From Ligustrum vulgare (lineage: Eukaryota; Streptophyta; Magnoliopsida; Lamiales; Oleaceae): DNA of 64,000 bases. The position numbers were made by a program, and so were the translations under genes. The stretch lies in the NCBI GenBank assembly GCA_963555705.1, contig OY743181.1, forward strand, positions 28,028,513 to 28,092,512, in the 5' to 3' direction. The notes beneath the pieces were generated by a model. The model was given only the letters and a program-made list of their open reading frames with translations. It made no database searches and was not told where the DNA came from. Within the stretch, counting starts at the first letter, position 1, and each line of letters begins with the position of its first letter. This document shows, piece by piece, positions 12,208 to 22,394 of the stretch.

Positions 12208-12438
12208 TCATTTAATACCAACTTTAATTTAAAACTAACATTTAATACCAACTTTTCTTAATTACATTTATTACTTTTTTTTTTGTAAAGTTTCCTGATT
12301 TGAAAAGAAATTTGGGCGGAAAAATGTGTGCGTATTTTGGTGACGGTTATCTCATTATAATATATATATATATAGATATAGATATAGATTAATAAGACAG
12401 AACTAAATATTTTAGAAGAGTGAAAATCACACTCTCGA

Positions 12439-13290
12439 ATGTAGGGCTGGACATGGTCCAATTCGATTCAATTTTAAAGAATCAAATCGAACCAAAATTT
12501 TCAAGTATTTATTAAAGGAACCGTCAGTCAGGTCCAAATTTAATTATGAAATCGAACTAAACCAATTGCCTGCAGTTCTGTTCTATTTAGTTCGATTGCG
12601 TATCGTAATTAAATTTATTAACATTTACAAGAACATTACATTAATTCAACTAATTCAACTAATGATATGTTCAATTTTAACTCATAAAATAACATAACTC
12701 AATTACAAATATGCAAATAACGAGTTGTCTAGTAAAATTCATTCACCAATAAATACAATAATATACGAGATTCTTTCAAATTGAAAAGTGTATATCAACT
12801 ATTCAATTATTCCAATTGAATTTGGAGCAGAAATTCATCTAACATGGCTGGCGATGTGCAATTAAAAGTAAGCAAACTATTATGAGGAATTACATTATGA
12901 TAACTCATTTTAGTAGGCTAGAAATGATATGCTTTGATTCGGAACTAGAACAAATTACGAAAGGATGAAAAGTGAAACGGAGGAAAGCATTTTAAAGCAT
13001 AGTAGACATAACTAAATGAATTAACAATTCATTCATATGTCAACTTTTATAACATTGTTTATACCTATAGTTAATCATTTAATTGGCAAATTTATTTAGG
13101 AAAAAAATTTGAATATTACGAAAATTCAGTTCTTGGTCTAGAACCAAGAATTGAACCAAACACGTCAATTCTCAATTTTAATACCAATTTTTGGTATTTA
13201 ACCTAAGAAGAATCTAATCGAATTGCTCGATTTAGTTGGGGGTTGGGTTCGATTTAGTTCAAGAATTTTGAACTGACCTACTCAAACATA
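12439..13290. mobile_element. Possible non-autonomous hAT-like repeat
   Basis: The left side begins GTAGGGCTGGACATGG and carries several AATCGAACC/GGTTCGATT motifs. The right side carries the same motifs in inverted orientation (GGGTTCGATTTAGTTC). Such GGGCTGG starts are common in plant hAT MITEs. I could not find a matching right terminus or target duplication, so the boundaries and class are uncertain. No coding sequence. Repeated at about 37546-38397. Confidence 0.3.
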
Positions 13291-14380
13291 TTGAGTATTG
13301 TGGGGGCATGACTAAGGATTTCCTATCGAAACCTAATTTTAGTATAACGAATGGACGAATTACAAAATTTAGGTTAAAAAAAAAAAAAAAGCCCCAAACA
13401 ATTAAAAGGGGAATTTGAACAAATACCCAACTTTTGACTTCATATTTAAAATTTACGTCATTTTAAAAATTACTGAAAAATAATTAATATATATATATAT
13501 TTTTTTAAATATGTTCTTATCACAAGTATCATATTATGATACTTTAAAGTATCCCAACGTGACACTTAGATACTTTCAATTTTTTGGCATCATAACTTGA
13601 AACTTTATCAAATTTTTGTAATACTTAGTGCAAAGTTTTCCTCCGTTTGGTAACACTGTTTGGTTTATAAACAGATTTATTTATGATTTTGAGGTAAAAA
13701 AAATGGTTGAAAATTGAAGAGAGAAAATATATATGATTAAAAAATGATTTGAAACATTGTGTGGTTTTTATAAAACCAAAATTTGACTTTTGCCAAAAAC
13801 AGACCAAGTATCACATCTAGTTACTTTTACAATTTTTCAAGATATTTTTTTTTTACATATTAAATCAAATACTTTTCATACACTATTATATATATACATT
13901 TTCAAGTATATTTCATAACCACCACCACCGTCCAAAACTTGCCTCTCACTCACAATGAGACCTTATCTGTCAACAATCGCAATATATCAACGTACAGACA
14001 CATCTCATGGATTTTCCTCAACCATTTTGACTAATGTCTACATATGTAATCAAAGTTCTGTTTCCGATCAAAAAAAAAAAAATCAAAGTTCTGTTCCCTT
14101 GCTGTGGTGTCGTGTCCAGGTTCAAGGAATAATCAGCCTTTTTGTGGTGGAGTGTTGAGCTTTGGACCAGCACACTATTCGATGTCAGAATTTGAATTAT
14201 TGGCAGAAGAGCTGTTAATGGGAAATTCTATAATTACCGGGGCTCTTCGCATGTCTATCAAAATGCTTCTCCAGTTCCAACAAACAAGAGGCTCAATGGT
14301 GTTGATGCAGATGGTGGTAGTGGTTGATGCATGTGGTGATCGTGGTGTGGTGGTGGTTAATGCGGGTAATCGGTTGGTTG
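13291..14380. other. Unassigned sequence upstream of the copia element
   Basis: AT-rich sequence, then a moderately balanced stretch from about 13915 to 14380 containing ACCACC- and GGTGGT-rich parts. Open frames of 60-113 codons occur on both strands but have no recognisable relative and overlap each other. The stretch before 14380 and that after 21063 were contiguous before the copia insertion. Confidence 0.4.
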
Positions 14381-15141
14381 AGTTGGAAATAGGCATGTTG
14401 AAGATCACATTACATTTAATTTTCATACTACACATCCATACTTGATCCATGTCATTCAGTTATGTCGATATACGTGACCATTGAAGGTTTAGTTACGATT
14501 AATGTAGCGAAAGCCACTTTGATCCTATGTTGATATAATTTGATGGACCGGATTATTTGGGGATGCATTCAGTGATGATAGCAAAATTCTGAGTACTCAT
14601 AAGGTTATGATTGATACACAATTGTAAGGTTACACATATAGCCCAAGTGGGAGATTGTAAGGATTTTAATCAATCGTGTGGGCTTATATGTGAATTATTG
14701 TGTATTGAATAAAAAGCTATCAATTTCGGTTAAGCCCATTTAAAGTGATATAATAAGGATTTTATATATATCGGGCTTAAATGCATCTAAAATAATGTAT
14801 GAGCTTTTATGCGTAGATATCAGGCCATTACCTAATTCATGATGTATGAGCTTTTATAATGTATGAGCTTTTATGTGTAGTTTAAATGGCAATTCAGTAT
14901 ATAAAGTCGGTTATGGTCCCTGAATCTTACGTACTGTTCATCTTGTCTGACATCCCATCATCAGAGAGAAAATAAGAACTACGTATCGATTTAGAAGATC
15001 CAAACACCGCCGAATCGTTTATCGTGAATCACGTTTGATTAAGGTACGCTTCCGCTTCAGTTATTTAATTCTTGATAATTCAGCATGATGATTTATTTTG
15101 GATCATAGATAAATAATTATCTGTGAATAAAATTTCTAACA
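14381..15141 (+). repeat. 5' LTR of the copia element
   Basis: 761 bp, matched by 20328-21063. Compared with the 3' LTR it has an extra repeated block with ATGTATGAGCTTTTAT near 14840-14880. A TATATATATCGG stretch lies near 14764. Confidence 0.92.
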
Positions 15142-15143
15142 AG

Positions 15144-15156
15144 TGGTATCAGAGTC
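15144..15156 (+). other. Primer binding site of the copia element
   Basis: TGGTATCAGAGTC begins two bases after the LTR terminus. It matches the initiator tRNA-Met PBS usual in plant copia elements and fixes the orientation as plus. Confidence 0.88.
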
Positions 15157-16075
15157 AACATCGTGTTGAATTATCAGATCAATTTTTGTACGAATATATG
15201 TGAAAATTGATTCTGTGCGTCTGTAGATTCAAGATTCGGGTTTTGGATATGGATTTCCTGTATATATTTCTGTATATATGCGTATCATCCAGTTTGTAGG
15301 TTTTCTCAATATGGATTCAGGGATTTGTCGCTTTGGGGGTTGTGTATGGATGAAAATCGATTTTTTGAGTCTGTATTGTGATTAAGTTTGGGAAATTGGA
15401 TTTTTCGATTAAGATTTTTTGAGTCTGTATTGTGATTAAGTTTGGGAAATTGAATTTTTCGATTAAGCAAAATTGATTTCTGAATATGTATACTATATGC
15501 AAGATTTGCTCACTGCTCACTACTGTGAGAACTCAAAAGAATTCAGATTCGGTGTTGAAATTTGAGATTTATGTATGGTTGGTTGAAATCTGTGTGAAAG
15601 TCGATTTGGGGTTTGAATGGGTATGGTTTTCGGATTGAGATTTGTGGATGAAGAAGGTATGGCCGGTTGATGGAGATCGAAATCGGGTCGGATGGCGTCG
15701 ATAACGAACGCCTGTGACATGGGTTGCGCTTCAAGCCGGCTGCCTTCGCGTAGCTGCTGTGGAGCGGCGAAAACCACGTCGCTGATTTTTTGTGAGGAGA
15801 CCGAGTGACGCTGCAGGCAGCGCCATTGCAGGATTGAGGCTGGTGCCGCACGCGATACTATAGGCCAGCAGCGCCGGGAGTTGCAAAGGCTGTCGCCGGA
15901 GGTTGCGCATCTTCCGGATTTGGAGGCGACGGCGGCGGTTGCTAGGGTTTGCAGTTGCTGTAATCGATTTGGGAGTAGGGGGTGTTCTGGAAATTTGAAG
16001 TCTCCAAGACTTCCTTTGCAATTTTGATTATTATGCTTAATTGCACCTCCGGTCCTCTCTTTTGTTTTGAATTAA

Positions 16076-16750
16076 ATGGTTAAACCTAAAGTTATAAAAC
16101 CATTTAAGTTGGCCCTTAAAGTTCTGAAATTTATAAATTGAGCCCCTAAAGTTATAATTTAGTTCAGTCAGGACCCTTCAAGTTATGGAATTTTATGATT
16201 CAGTCCCTGAAGTTTAAAAATTTTCCAATTCAGCCCCTAATGTTTGAGAATTTTCAAAATTGGTCCCTAAAGCTTGAAAATTCTCTAATTTGGTCCCTTA
16301 AAGTTTGAAAATTTTCATTTTCAGTCCCTAAAGTTTGAAAATTTTCTAATACAGTACCTAAAGTTCTGAAATTCTTTAATTTGGTCCCTAAATTTTGAAA
16401 ATTTTCTAATTCAGTCACTAAAGTTTGGAAATTTTCAAAATTGGTCCTTAAAGTTTGATTTTTTTTTTTTAAATTAAGTCCCTAAAGTTTGGGAATTTTC
16501 TAAATTGGCTCCTAAAGTTTGAGAATTTTCAAAATCAACCTTTAAAGATTGAAAATTTCCTATTTTGGCCCTCTTAAGTTTGATTTTCTTTCAAATTGAG
16601 ACCTAAAGTTTGGAATTTCTCTAAATTGGCCAATAAGATTTTGGGAAAATTGTAATTTAAGTCCTTCAAACTTAAAATTTTACATAATTGGCAACCTAAG
16701 GTTTAAGAATATTGCAATTGACTCTCCTAACTTAAGGATTGCTTTATTCT
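16076..16750 (+). repeat. 30-bp degenerate minisatellite in the copia leader
   Basis: About 20 head-to-tail units of roughly 30 bp with consensus GGTCCCTAAAGTTTGAAAAT followed by an ATTTTCNAATT part. Units vary by substitution and small indels. The array sits between the PBS and gag and has no open frame. Confidence 0.9.
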
Positions 16751-16936
16751 AAAGTTTTGAATTCTATAATTCAAATCCTAAAGTCAAATATAGATGCAAA
16801 TCAATGAATTTCAGTTTCAAATCTTGGTACATCGGAATCTTTTGAGAGATATAATATTTGAAAGTAAGTTAGTTGAAGCAACATATTGCCAAAGCAACCT
16901 CTCTTGTGAACATTAATTAACTTTGAATATTAGAAG

Positions 16937-17336
16937 GTATTTGTGTGTGTGTTATTTCATTGCGGATATTGATCAGCCCAAAGGAAGGTCAATATTTGGC
17001 TCGAATTTCACATGCACCTGTGGTGATAAACACGTGGCGATTATTTTGGTTTAACGTGTGACCAATAAATCGATCCAAAGAAAGATTTATTGGTTAACAT
17101 GTCTTATTGCTAGTGTTTGATCACTACACCAAGGGAAAATTAGGTGTTTGTGTGTTATTTAATGCGGATATTGATCGGCCCAAAGGAAGGTCAATATTTG
17201 GCCCGAATTTCACATGAACTTGTGGTGATAAATACGTGACGGTTATTTGATTTTTTGTGTGATCAATAAATCGGTCCAAAGAATGGTTTGTTGGTTGACA
17301 TGTCTTACTGTCAGTGTTTGATTACTACACCAAGAG
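16937..17336 (+). repeat. Tandem duplication of about 200 bp in the copia leader
   Basis: Two diverged units start near 16937 and 17139. Both contain GCGGATATTGATC, AAAGGAAGGTCAATATTTGG, GATAAA-ACGTG and CACTACACCAAG or its variant. They lie directly before gag. Confidence 0.9.
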
Positions 17337-17588
17337 TACCACTTACAAGTCAATATTTCTGTCCAAAGACTAAATATTGATGTTGTGCTAGGTATCTTGT
17401 GATGGACCCTACCATTATTTGAAAGTATGATTTGCATAATAAGGTACTTATGTGAGCTATTTTGTTTAAGTGTTCTCTATTCAGTTTCAAATTCTACTAG
17501 TAGTATTCTACAAGCTCAAATTTAATCCCTGTATTTATGGAATAAACTTCAAGGATCAAGACAAGAACATTAACTTTTCGTTGGCTGC

Positions 17589-18250
17589 ATGGATCTAGAC
17601 CGTGTACAAAGGATTGAGCAACCTGCTCCTCTTACGGATGAAAGTTCATATAATCAAATGAGGAACTTTGAGAAGTGGGATTGCTTAAATTACGTGAGTC
17701 TCATGATCATTAAGTGCAGCATTCCGGAAGCCTTTAGTGGCATAGTATCTGAGGAGGTAAATGATGCCAATGAGTTTCTTGACGAAATTAAGAAACGTTT
17801 TGCGAAAAACGATAAGGTTGAAATAAGCACGCTTATACAAAGCTTTATTTCAATAAAGTATAAAGGAAATAGGAAAATAAGGGAGTACATCATGTAGATG
17901 TCTCACACTGCTTCAAAACTTAAGGAACTAAAACTCGACTTGTCTAATGACTTGCTCGTACATTTGGTATTGATATCGCTTCCTGCACAATATAGTTAAT
18001 TTAAGGTTGGTTGTAATTGTCAAATTGAGAAATAGACTCTCAATGAGCTTATTTCAAAGTGTGTAAGCTTCTTACACAATTCAGTCAATTTAAGGTCAGT
18101 TATAACTATCAAAGGGAGAAATGAACTCTAAATGAGCTCATTCTATTTTGTGTGCAAGAGGAAGAAAATTTGAAGCAGGACAGAACTGAGAGTGTTCACT
18201 TGGCAAACACCTCTAAAGATAAGGGTAAGAAAACAAATAAAGAAAATAAA
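17589..18250 (+). pseudogene. Copia gag remnant (UBN2-type)
   Basis: The ATG at 17589 opens a 102-codon frame with ANEFLDEIKKRFAKNDK and IKYKGNRKIREYIM, typical of the gag-polypeptide (UBN2) domain of copia elements. The in-frame TAG at 17895-17897 interrupts it. Homologous sequence continues (MSHTASKLKELKLDLSNDLL) with further stops near 17998 and 18035. No CCHC knuckle or protease follows. Not functional. Confidence 0.8.
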
Positions 18251-18629
18251 GTCGTTAAGGGGCTATTAATTTTATAATCCCACACTTAAGTCAATTTTTG
18301 AAACGGGAACTGCAACATTTTTGAGGAAGTTGAGTTTGGGGGGAGAAATAAGGTTAAAGATATTGTCTTTAAGGAAGAAGTTGAGGAAGGATCGGTTTTG
18401 ATTCCTACTATTGCTTTTGATAATGTGCAAGTTTCTATACATGTCATTGATCAAGAAGCATATTCGGAACCTCAATTAGACAATGTTGAAGAACCTCCCA
18501 TCCAAAATAAGGTAAATTTCAGAAGTACAAACTCAACAACCTCAATAACTAAAGCCATTAAGGAGATCCACGAGAGAAAGGGAAAAAAATGCTATTCCGG
18601 ATAATTTAAATAGTATTTTTCCAAGAACA

Positions 18630-20140
18630 TAAGGAAAATAATGGAATGGTGAAAGATTGTTCAATCAATTTCCATCAGGCCATGCAGGGTTCTAACTCTC
18701 AAAAGTGGATTGATGCCACAAGTAAGGAGTATAAGCATATGCAAGACAATAAAGTTTTGGATCTTGTCCTATTATCAGAAGGTGCGAAGCCCATTGGTCT
18801 TAAATGAAATTTTAAACCAAGAGGGATTCGAAAGGTAATGTGGAAAGATATAAAGTTCGTCTTGTATCTAAATGCTTTACATAGAATGATGACATTGATT
18901 ATAAAGAGACTTTCCCTTTGGTTGGTTTTTACGAAAGACTCTTTCAGGAAAGTCAGGTTGTTGCACATTTTGACCTCGAGTTACATTAAATGGATGTTAA
19001 AACGACGTTTCTCAATGGAGACATTGATGAGACGGTTTGCAAATTAAAGAAATCCATTTATGTGCTCAAGCCAGCTTCTCGTTAAGGGTAATACAAATTT
19101 CATCAAGCAATTATCTCATTTGGTTTTGAGATTAATGTTGTTGATGATTGTATGTATTACAAGTTCAGTGGGAGTAAGTGTATTGTCCTGGTTTTATATG
19201 TTGATTATTGCTTGCCACTAATGATATAGGCATGTCACATAAAATTATGAGATTTTTGTCAAGGAATTTTGAGATTAAAAATCTTGGTGACGTCTCTTTT
19301 GTATTAGGGATTCAGATACACCGGGATTGCTCTCGGGGTATTCTTGAATTGTCACAAAAGGGCTATATCGATAAAGTACTTAAGAGATTTGGCATGCAAG
19401 ACAGTAAATTAGGGAACACCCTTATCGCTAAGGGAGATAAATTTAGTCTCGACTAATGCCCGAAAAGTTATCTTGAAGTTAAAGAAATGCAGAGGCTCCC
19501 ATATAGTTAAGCTATAGGGAATCTGATATATACTCAAATTTGTATGCGTTCGGATATTGCATACGTTATTGGGATACCAAGGAGATATTTAAGTTACCCT
19601 GCGATGGATCATTTGGAAAGTAGCTAAACATGGATTATAAAGTATTTAAAGAGAACAAAAGATTACATGCTCACATACAGAAAATCGGATCAGTTGGAGA
19701 TCATATGGTATTATGATTCCGATTTTTGCTAGATGCCAAAACAGTAGAAGATCCACATCAGGCTACATCTATTTGCTAGTTGGAGGAGCTATTTCCGGAT
19801 GGAGTGCTTAACAGACACTTTAGCTTCTTTCACTTGGCAGCACAGTTGTAGCAATTTTGGGGGCATCTAATTATGGAATATAGCTGCGAAATTTTGTCAC
19901 TGGTCTGCGTATTCTGTACGGTAAAGAAAGACCACTAAAGTTATATTGTGACAATAACTCAGCAGATTTATATTCCAGTAACAACAGGAGCTCAACTAAG
20001 TCAAAAATACATTGACATAAGTTCCTGGTTGTGAAGGATACAGTTCAGAGTGGACATGTGTCAATAAGAGCACATTGAGACAAACTCCATAATTGCGGAT
20101 CCGCTTACTAAAGTATTACAACCCAAGGTCTTTCATGAGT
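18630..20140 (+). pseudogene. Copia reverse transcriptase / RNase H remnant
   Basis: RT begins with SQKWIDATSKEYKHMQDNKV near 18700 and continues in shifted frames with QMDVKTTFLNGD-like sequence near 18985-19025. The best piece is 19208-19456, with NLGDVSFVLGIQIHRD and LSQKGYIDKVLKRFGMQ. RNase H-like sequence (YGVSDSDF-like and STSGYIYLL) follows to about 19800 with many stops. Integrase is absent upstream. Severely degraded. Confidence 0.8.
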
Positions 20141-20327
20141 ACATCACTCATATGTGTGTTGTATTTCTTAAGGATATTTGATTTCAGTGGGAGTTTGTAT
20201 TTTGGGTGCATTAGACACATTTATTGTCCTTTTGGATATAGTTTAAAGTTAAAGTTATTTACAGCTGTAAGGTTTCAGGTTTATTATCTCTGAACTTGTT
20301 TGAGGATGATCTCACTAAGGTTGGACC

Positions 20328-21063
20328 AGTTGGAAATAGGCATGTTGAAGATCACATTACATGTAATTTCCATGCTACACATCCATACTTGATCCATGTC
20401 ATTCAGTTATGTCGATATACTTGACCATTGAAGGTTTAGTTACGATTAATGTAGCGAAAGCCGCTTTGATCCTATGTTGATATAATTTGATGGACCGAAT
20501 TGTTTGGGGATGCATTCAGTGATGATAGCAAAATTCTGAGTACTCATAAGGTTATGATTGATACACAATTGTAAGGTTACACATATAGCCCAAGTGGGAG
20601 ATTGTAAGGATTTTAATCAATCGTGTGGGCTTATATGTGAATTATTGTGTATTGAATAAAAAGCTATCAATTTTGGTTAAGCCCATTTAAAGTGATCTAA
20701 TAAGGATTTTATATATATCGGGCTTAAATGCATCTAAAATAATGTATGGGCTTTTATGTGTAGATACCAGGCCATTACCTAATTCATGATGGGCCGGATT
20801 AGGTTAACTGGCAATTCAGTATATAAAGTCGGTTATGGTCCCTGAATCCTACGTACTGTTCATCTTGTCTGACATCCCATCATCAGAGAGAAAATAAGGA
20901 CTACGTATCGATTTAGAAGATCCAAACACCGCCGAATCGTTTATCGTGAATCACGTTTGATTAAGGTACGCTTCCGCTTCAGTTATTTAATTCTTGATAA
21001 TTCAGCATGATGATTTATTTTGGATCATAGATAAATAATTATCTGTGAATAAAATTTCTAACA
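20328..21063 (+). repeat. 3' LTR of the copia element
   Basis: 736 bp, matching the 5' LTR, ending ATTTCTAACA. A purine-rich AAGGTTGG stretch precedes it but is not a strong polypurine tract. Confidence 0.92.
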
Positions 21064-21764
21064 GGTGGTTGATACGGTGGTAGGCAGTAGGAACAGTGCT
21101 ATGGAGGTAGCAGCGGGAAGAATATGAACGTATTTTTCAAAAAAAATTTAAAACAATTATTTGTGCAATTAACCCTAAAAAGGGGGAATTTTAAAAATAC
21201 CCAAGTCAAACAATGGCTAAGTCAAAATACCCTAACTTTTCAAAAACTAACCACAATACCCCTTTTTCTTTAAAATGACGTGTATACCCTTAATAACCAT
21301 ATTTCTCTTATACCCTTCATTTATCTCATATTTCATATTTATATTAAAACGAAAACAATACAATTCTCACTTTTCATTATTCTCTCGTTTTTTCATCTGT
21401 TTGTGCTCAATACGCAGATAAATTATTCTCTCATTTTTATCTGTTTGTGCTAAAAAAAATCCGCAAAAAATATACAAATCTCAACTAAAAGATTTCATTC
21501 GCTACTTCTTATCGGTAAGTTGATTTAGCAATATTTATTATACTGTATTTAATTTCATTCTCGTTGTGTTAAACTTATTCAATAGATCTATAATTTCAGT
21601 AACCAAAAATTAACGAAAAATTCATATATTGTTAATTTTTTAGTTAATAATAATTATAGATCTATAATTATGTAGACTAAACAATTAAATTAATATGGTG
21701 AAGTGTGATTTTTATCATTTTAATAACAAAATCGGAAAAATTGAACATAAGAGCGGAAAAAGGT

Positions 21765-21897
21765 GCCTGCAATGGTCCGGCCAGACCCTTGCAGGGTCCA
21801 ACCGGACCATTATAGGGTCTTGCCGGACCATGAATTGGTCCGGCCGGACCTAATTGCAGGGTCCGGCCGGACCATGCAACGGTCCGGTCGGACCAAT
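21765..21897. repeat. Cluster of GGTCCGGCCGGACC-type palindromes
   Basis: Within 130 bp there are about seven GGTCCGG or CCGGACC half-sites. One perfect GGTCCGGCCGGACC palindrome lies at about 21837-21850, and others are near-perfect, spaced by AATTG or TGCAGG. A further copy lies at 22275-22289 on the inner side of the arm. They are strongly GC-rich in an otherwise AT-rich arm. An open frame through them is incidental. Confidence 0.9.
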
Positions 21898-21924
21898 TTC
21901 AAATATGATTATTCTAACTTAATT

Positions 21925-22268
21925 TTTTACATTATAAATAAATTATAAAATTCTAAATAATTTTTTTATTCTTAATATTATTTATCATATGTTACAAAAA
22001 TAATTTCATTACTAAATAATGTCATAATTTGTTAATAATAATTACAGATAAGATATGTAATTATAATTTCATAATTTCTTAATAAAAATGAATTAATAAT
22101 TTCATAATAATTAGAAATAAGATATGTAATTATAATTTCATAATGCAAATAACAAATTTATTAATAATATCAAAATAAATATAATTATAATAATTAAATA
22201 ATGTTTAATTTTCCTACTTGTTCATTTACGTGCGGTAGTCTACAATGTAGAATGATTAAATATTGCGG
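21925..22268 (+). repeat. MULE left inverted arm (matched part)
   Basis: This is the reverse complement of parts of 36192-36862. The best stretches are 22261-22268 with 36192-36199, the block with CTACTTGTTCATTTACGTGC, the block with AAGATATGTAATTATAATTTC (occurring twice), and TTCTAAATAATTTTTTTATT. The arms are collinear but interrupted by indels. Confidence 0.85.
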
Positions 22269-22394
22269 AAGCATGGTCCGGCCGGACCGAGGCTAGGCCC
22301 GACAACTATTTTTTTTTACAATTATTTTTTATCAGTTACTCTGATTTTCCTAAATTATTGTTTTGAAATTTTATTATTTTTAATTAATGCATAG

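Larger units (their letters stand above)
9648..12388 (-). mobile_element. Helitron, deleted derivative
   Basis: On the minus strand the element starts TCTATATC at 12388 and ends CTAG at 9648-9651. A terminal hairpin, CCGTGC/GCACGG (9660-9674), sits just inside the end. The flanks are A at the 5' side and T at the 3' side, the AT dinucleotide insertion rule for Helitrons. Inside lies the C-terminal part of a Pif1-type helicase (9817-10326) next to the 3' end, the expected order. No Rep endonuclease (HUH) domain was found, so the element is not autonomous. The 5' half is low-complexity and tandemly repeated. Only 36941-37495 of this element is repeated in the second copy of the segmental duplication. 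Confidence 0.8.
14381..21063 (+). mobile_element. Ty1/copia retrotransposon, degenerate
   Basis: Two LTRs of about 750 bp (14381-15141 and 20328-21063) flank a PBS (15144) and, in order, a repeat-rich leader, a gag remnant, and fragments of reverse transcriptase and RNase H. Protease and integrase are missing. The LTRs begin AGTTGGAAAT, not the expected TG, and end ATTTCTAACA. Candidate target duplications are GGTTG (14376-14380) and GGTGG (21064-21068), one mismatch. The LTRs differ by several substitutions and a block near 14840-14890, so this insertion is older than the non-autonomous LTR element at 26393. Stops break every coding region. Confidence 0.92.

Noticed and set aside
13405..13440. 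AAGGGGAATTTGAACAAATA, similar to the MULE tip at 21180
   Set aside because: It is in the same orientation as the MULE left tip and has no partner end; similarity is short and compositional.
14104..14450. 113-codon plus and 91-codon minus frames before the copia LTR
   Set aside because: They overlap on opposite strands, run into the LTR and contain GGTGGT-type repeats. No family was recognised, so I list the region only as unassigned.
15520..16021. Minus-strand frames of 85-102 codons in the copia leader
   Set aside because: They are antisense to the element, overlap in different frames, and come from a GC-richer leader stretch without recognisable protein similarity.
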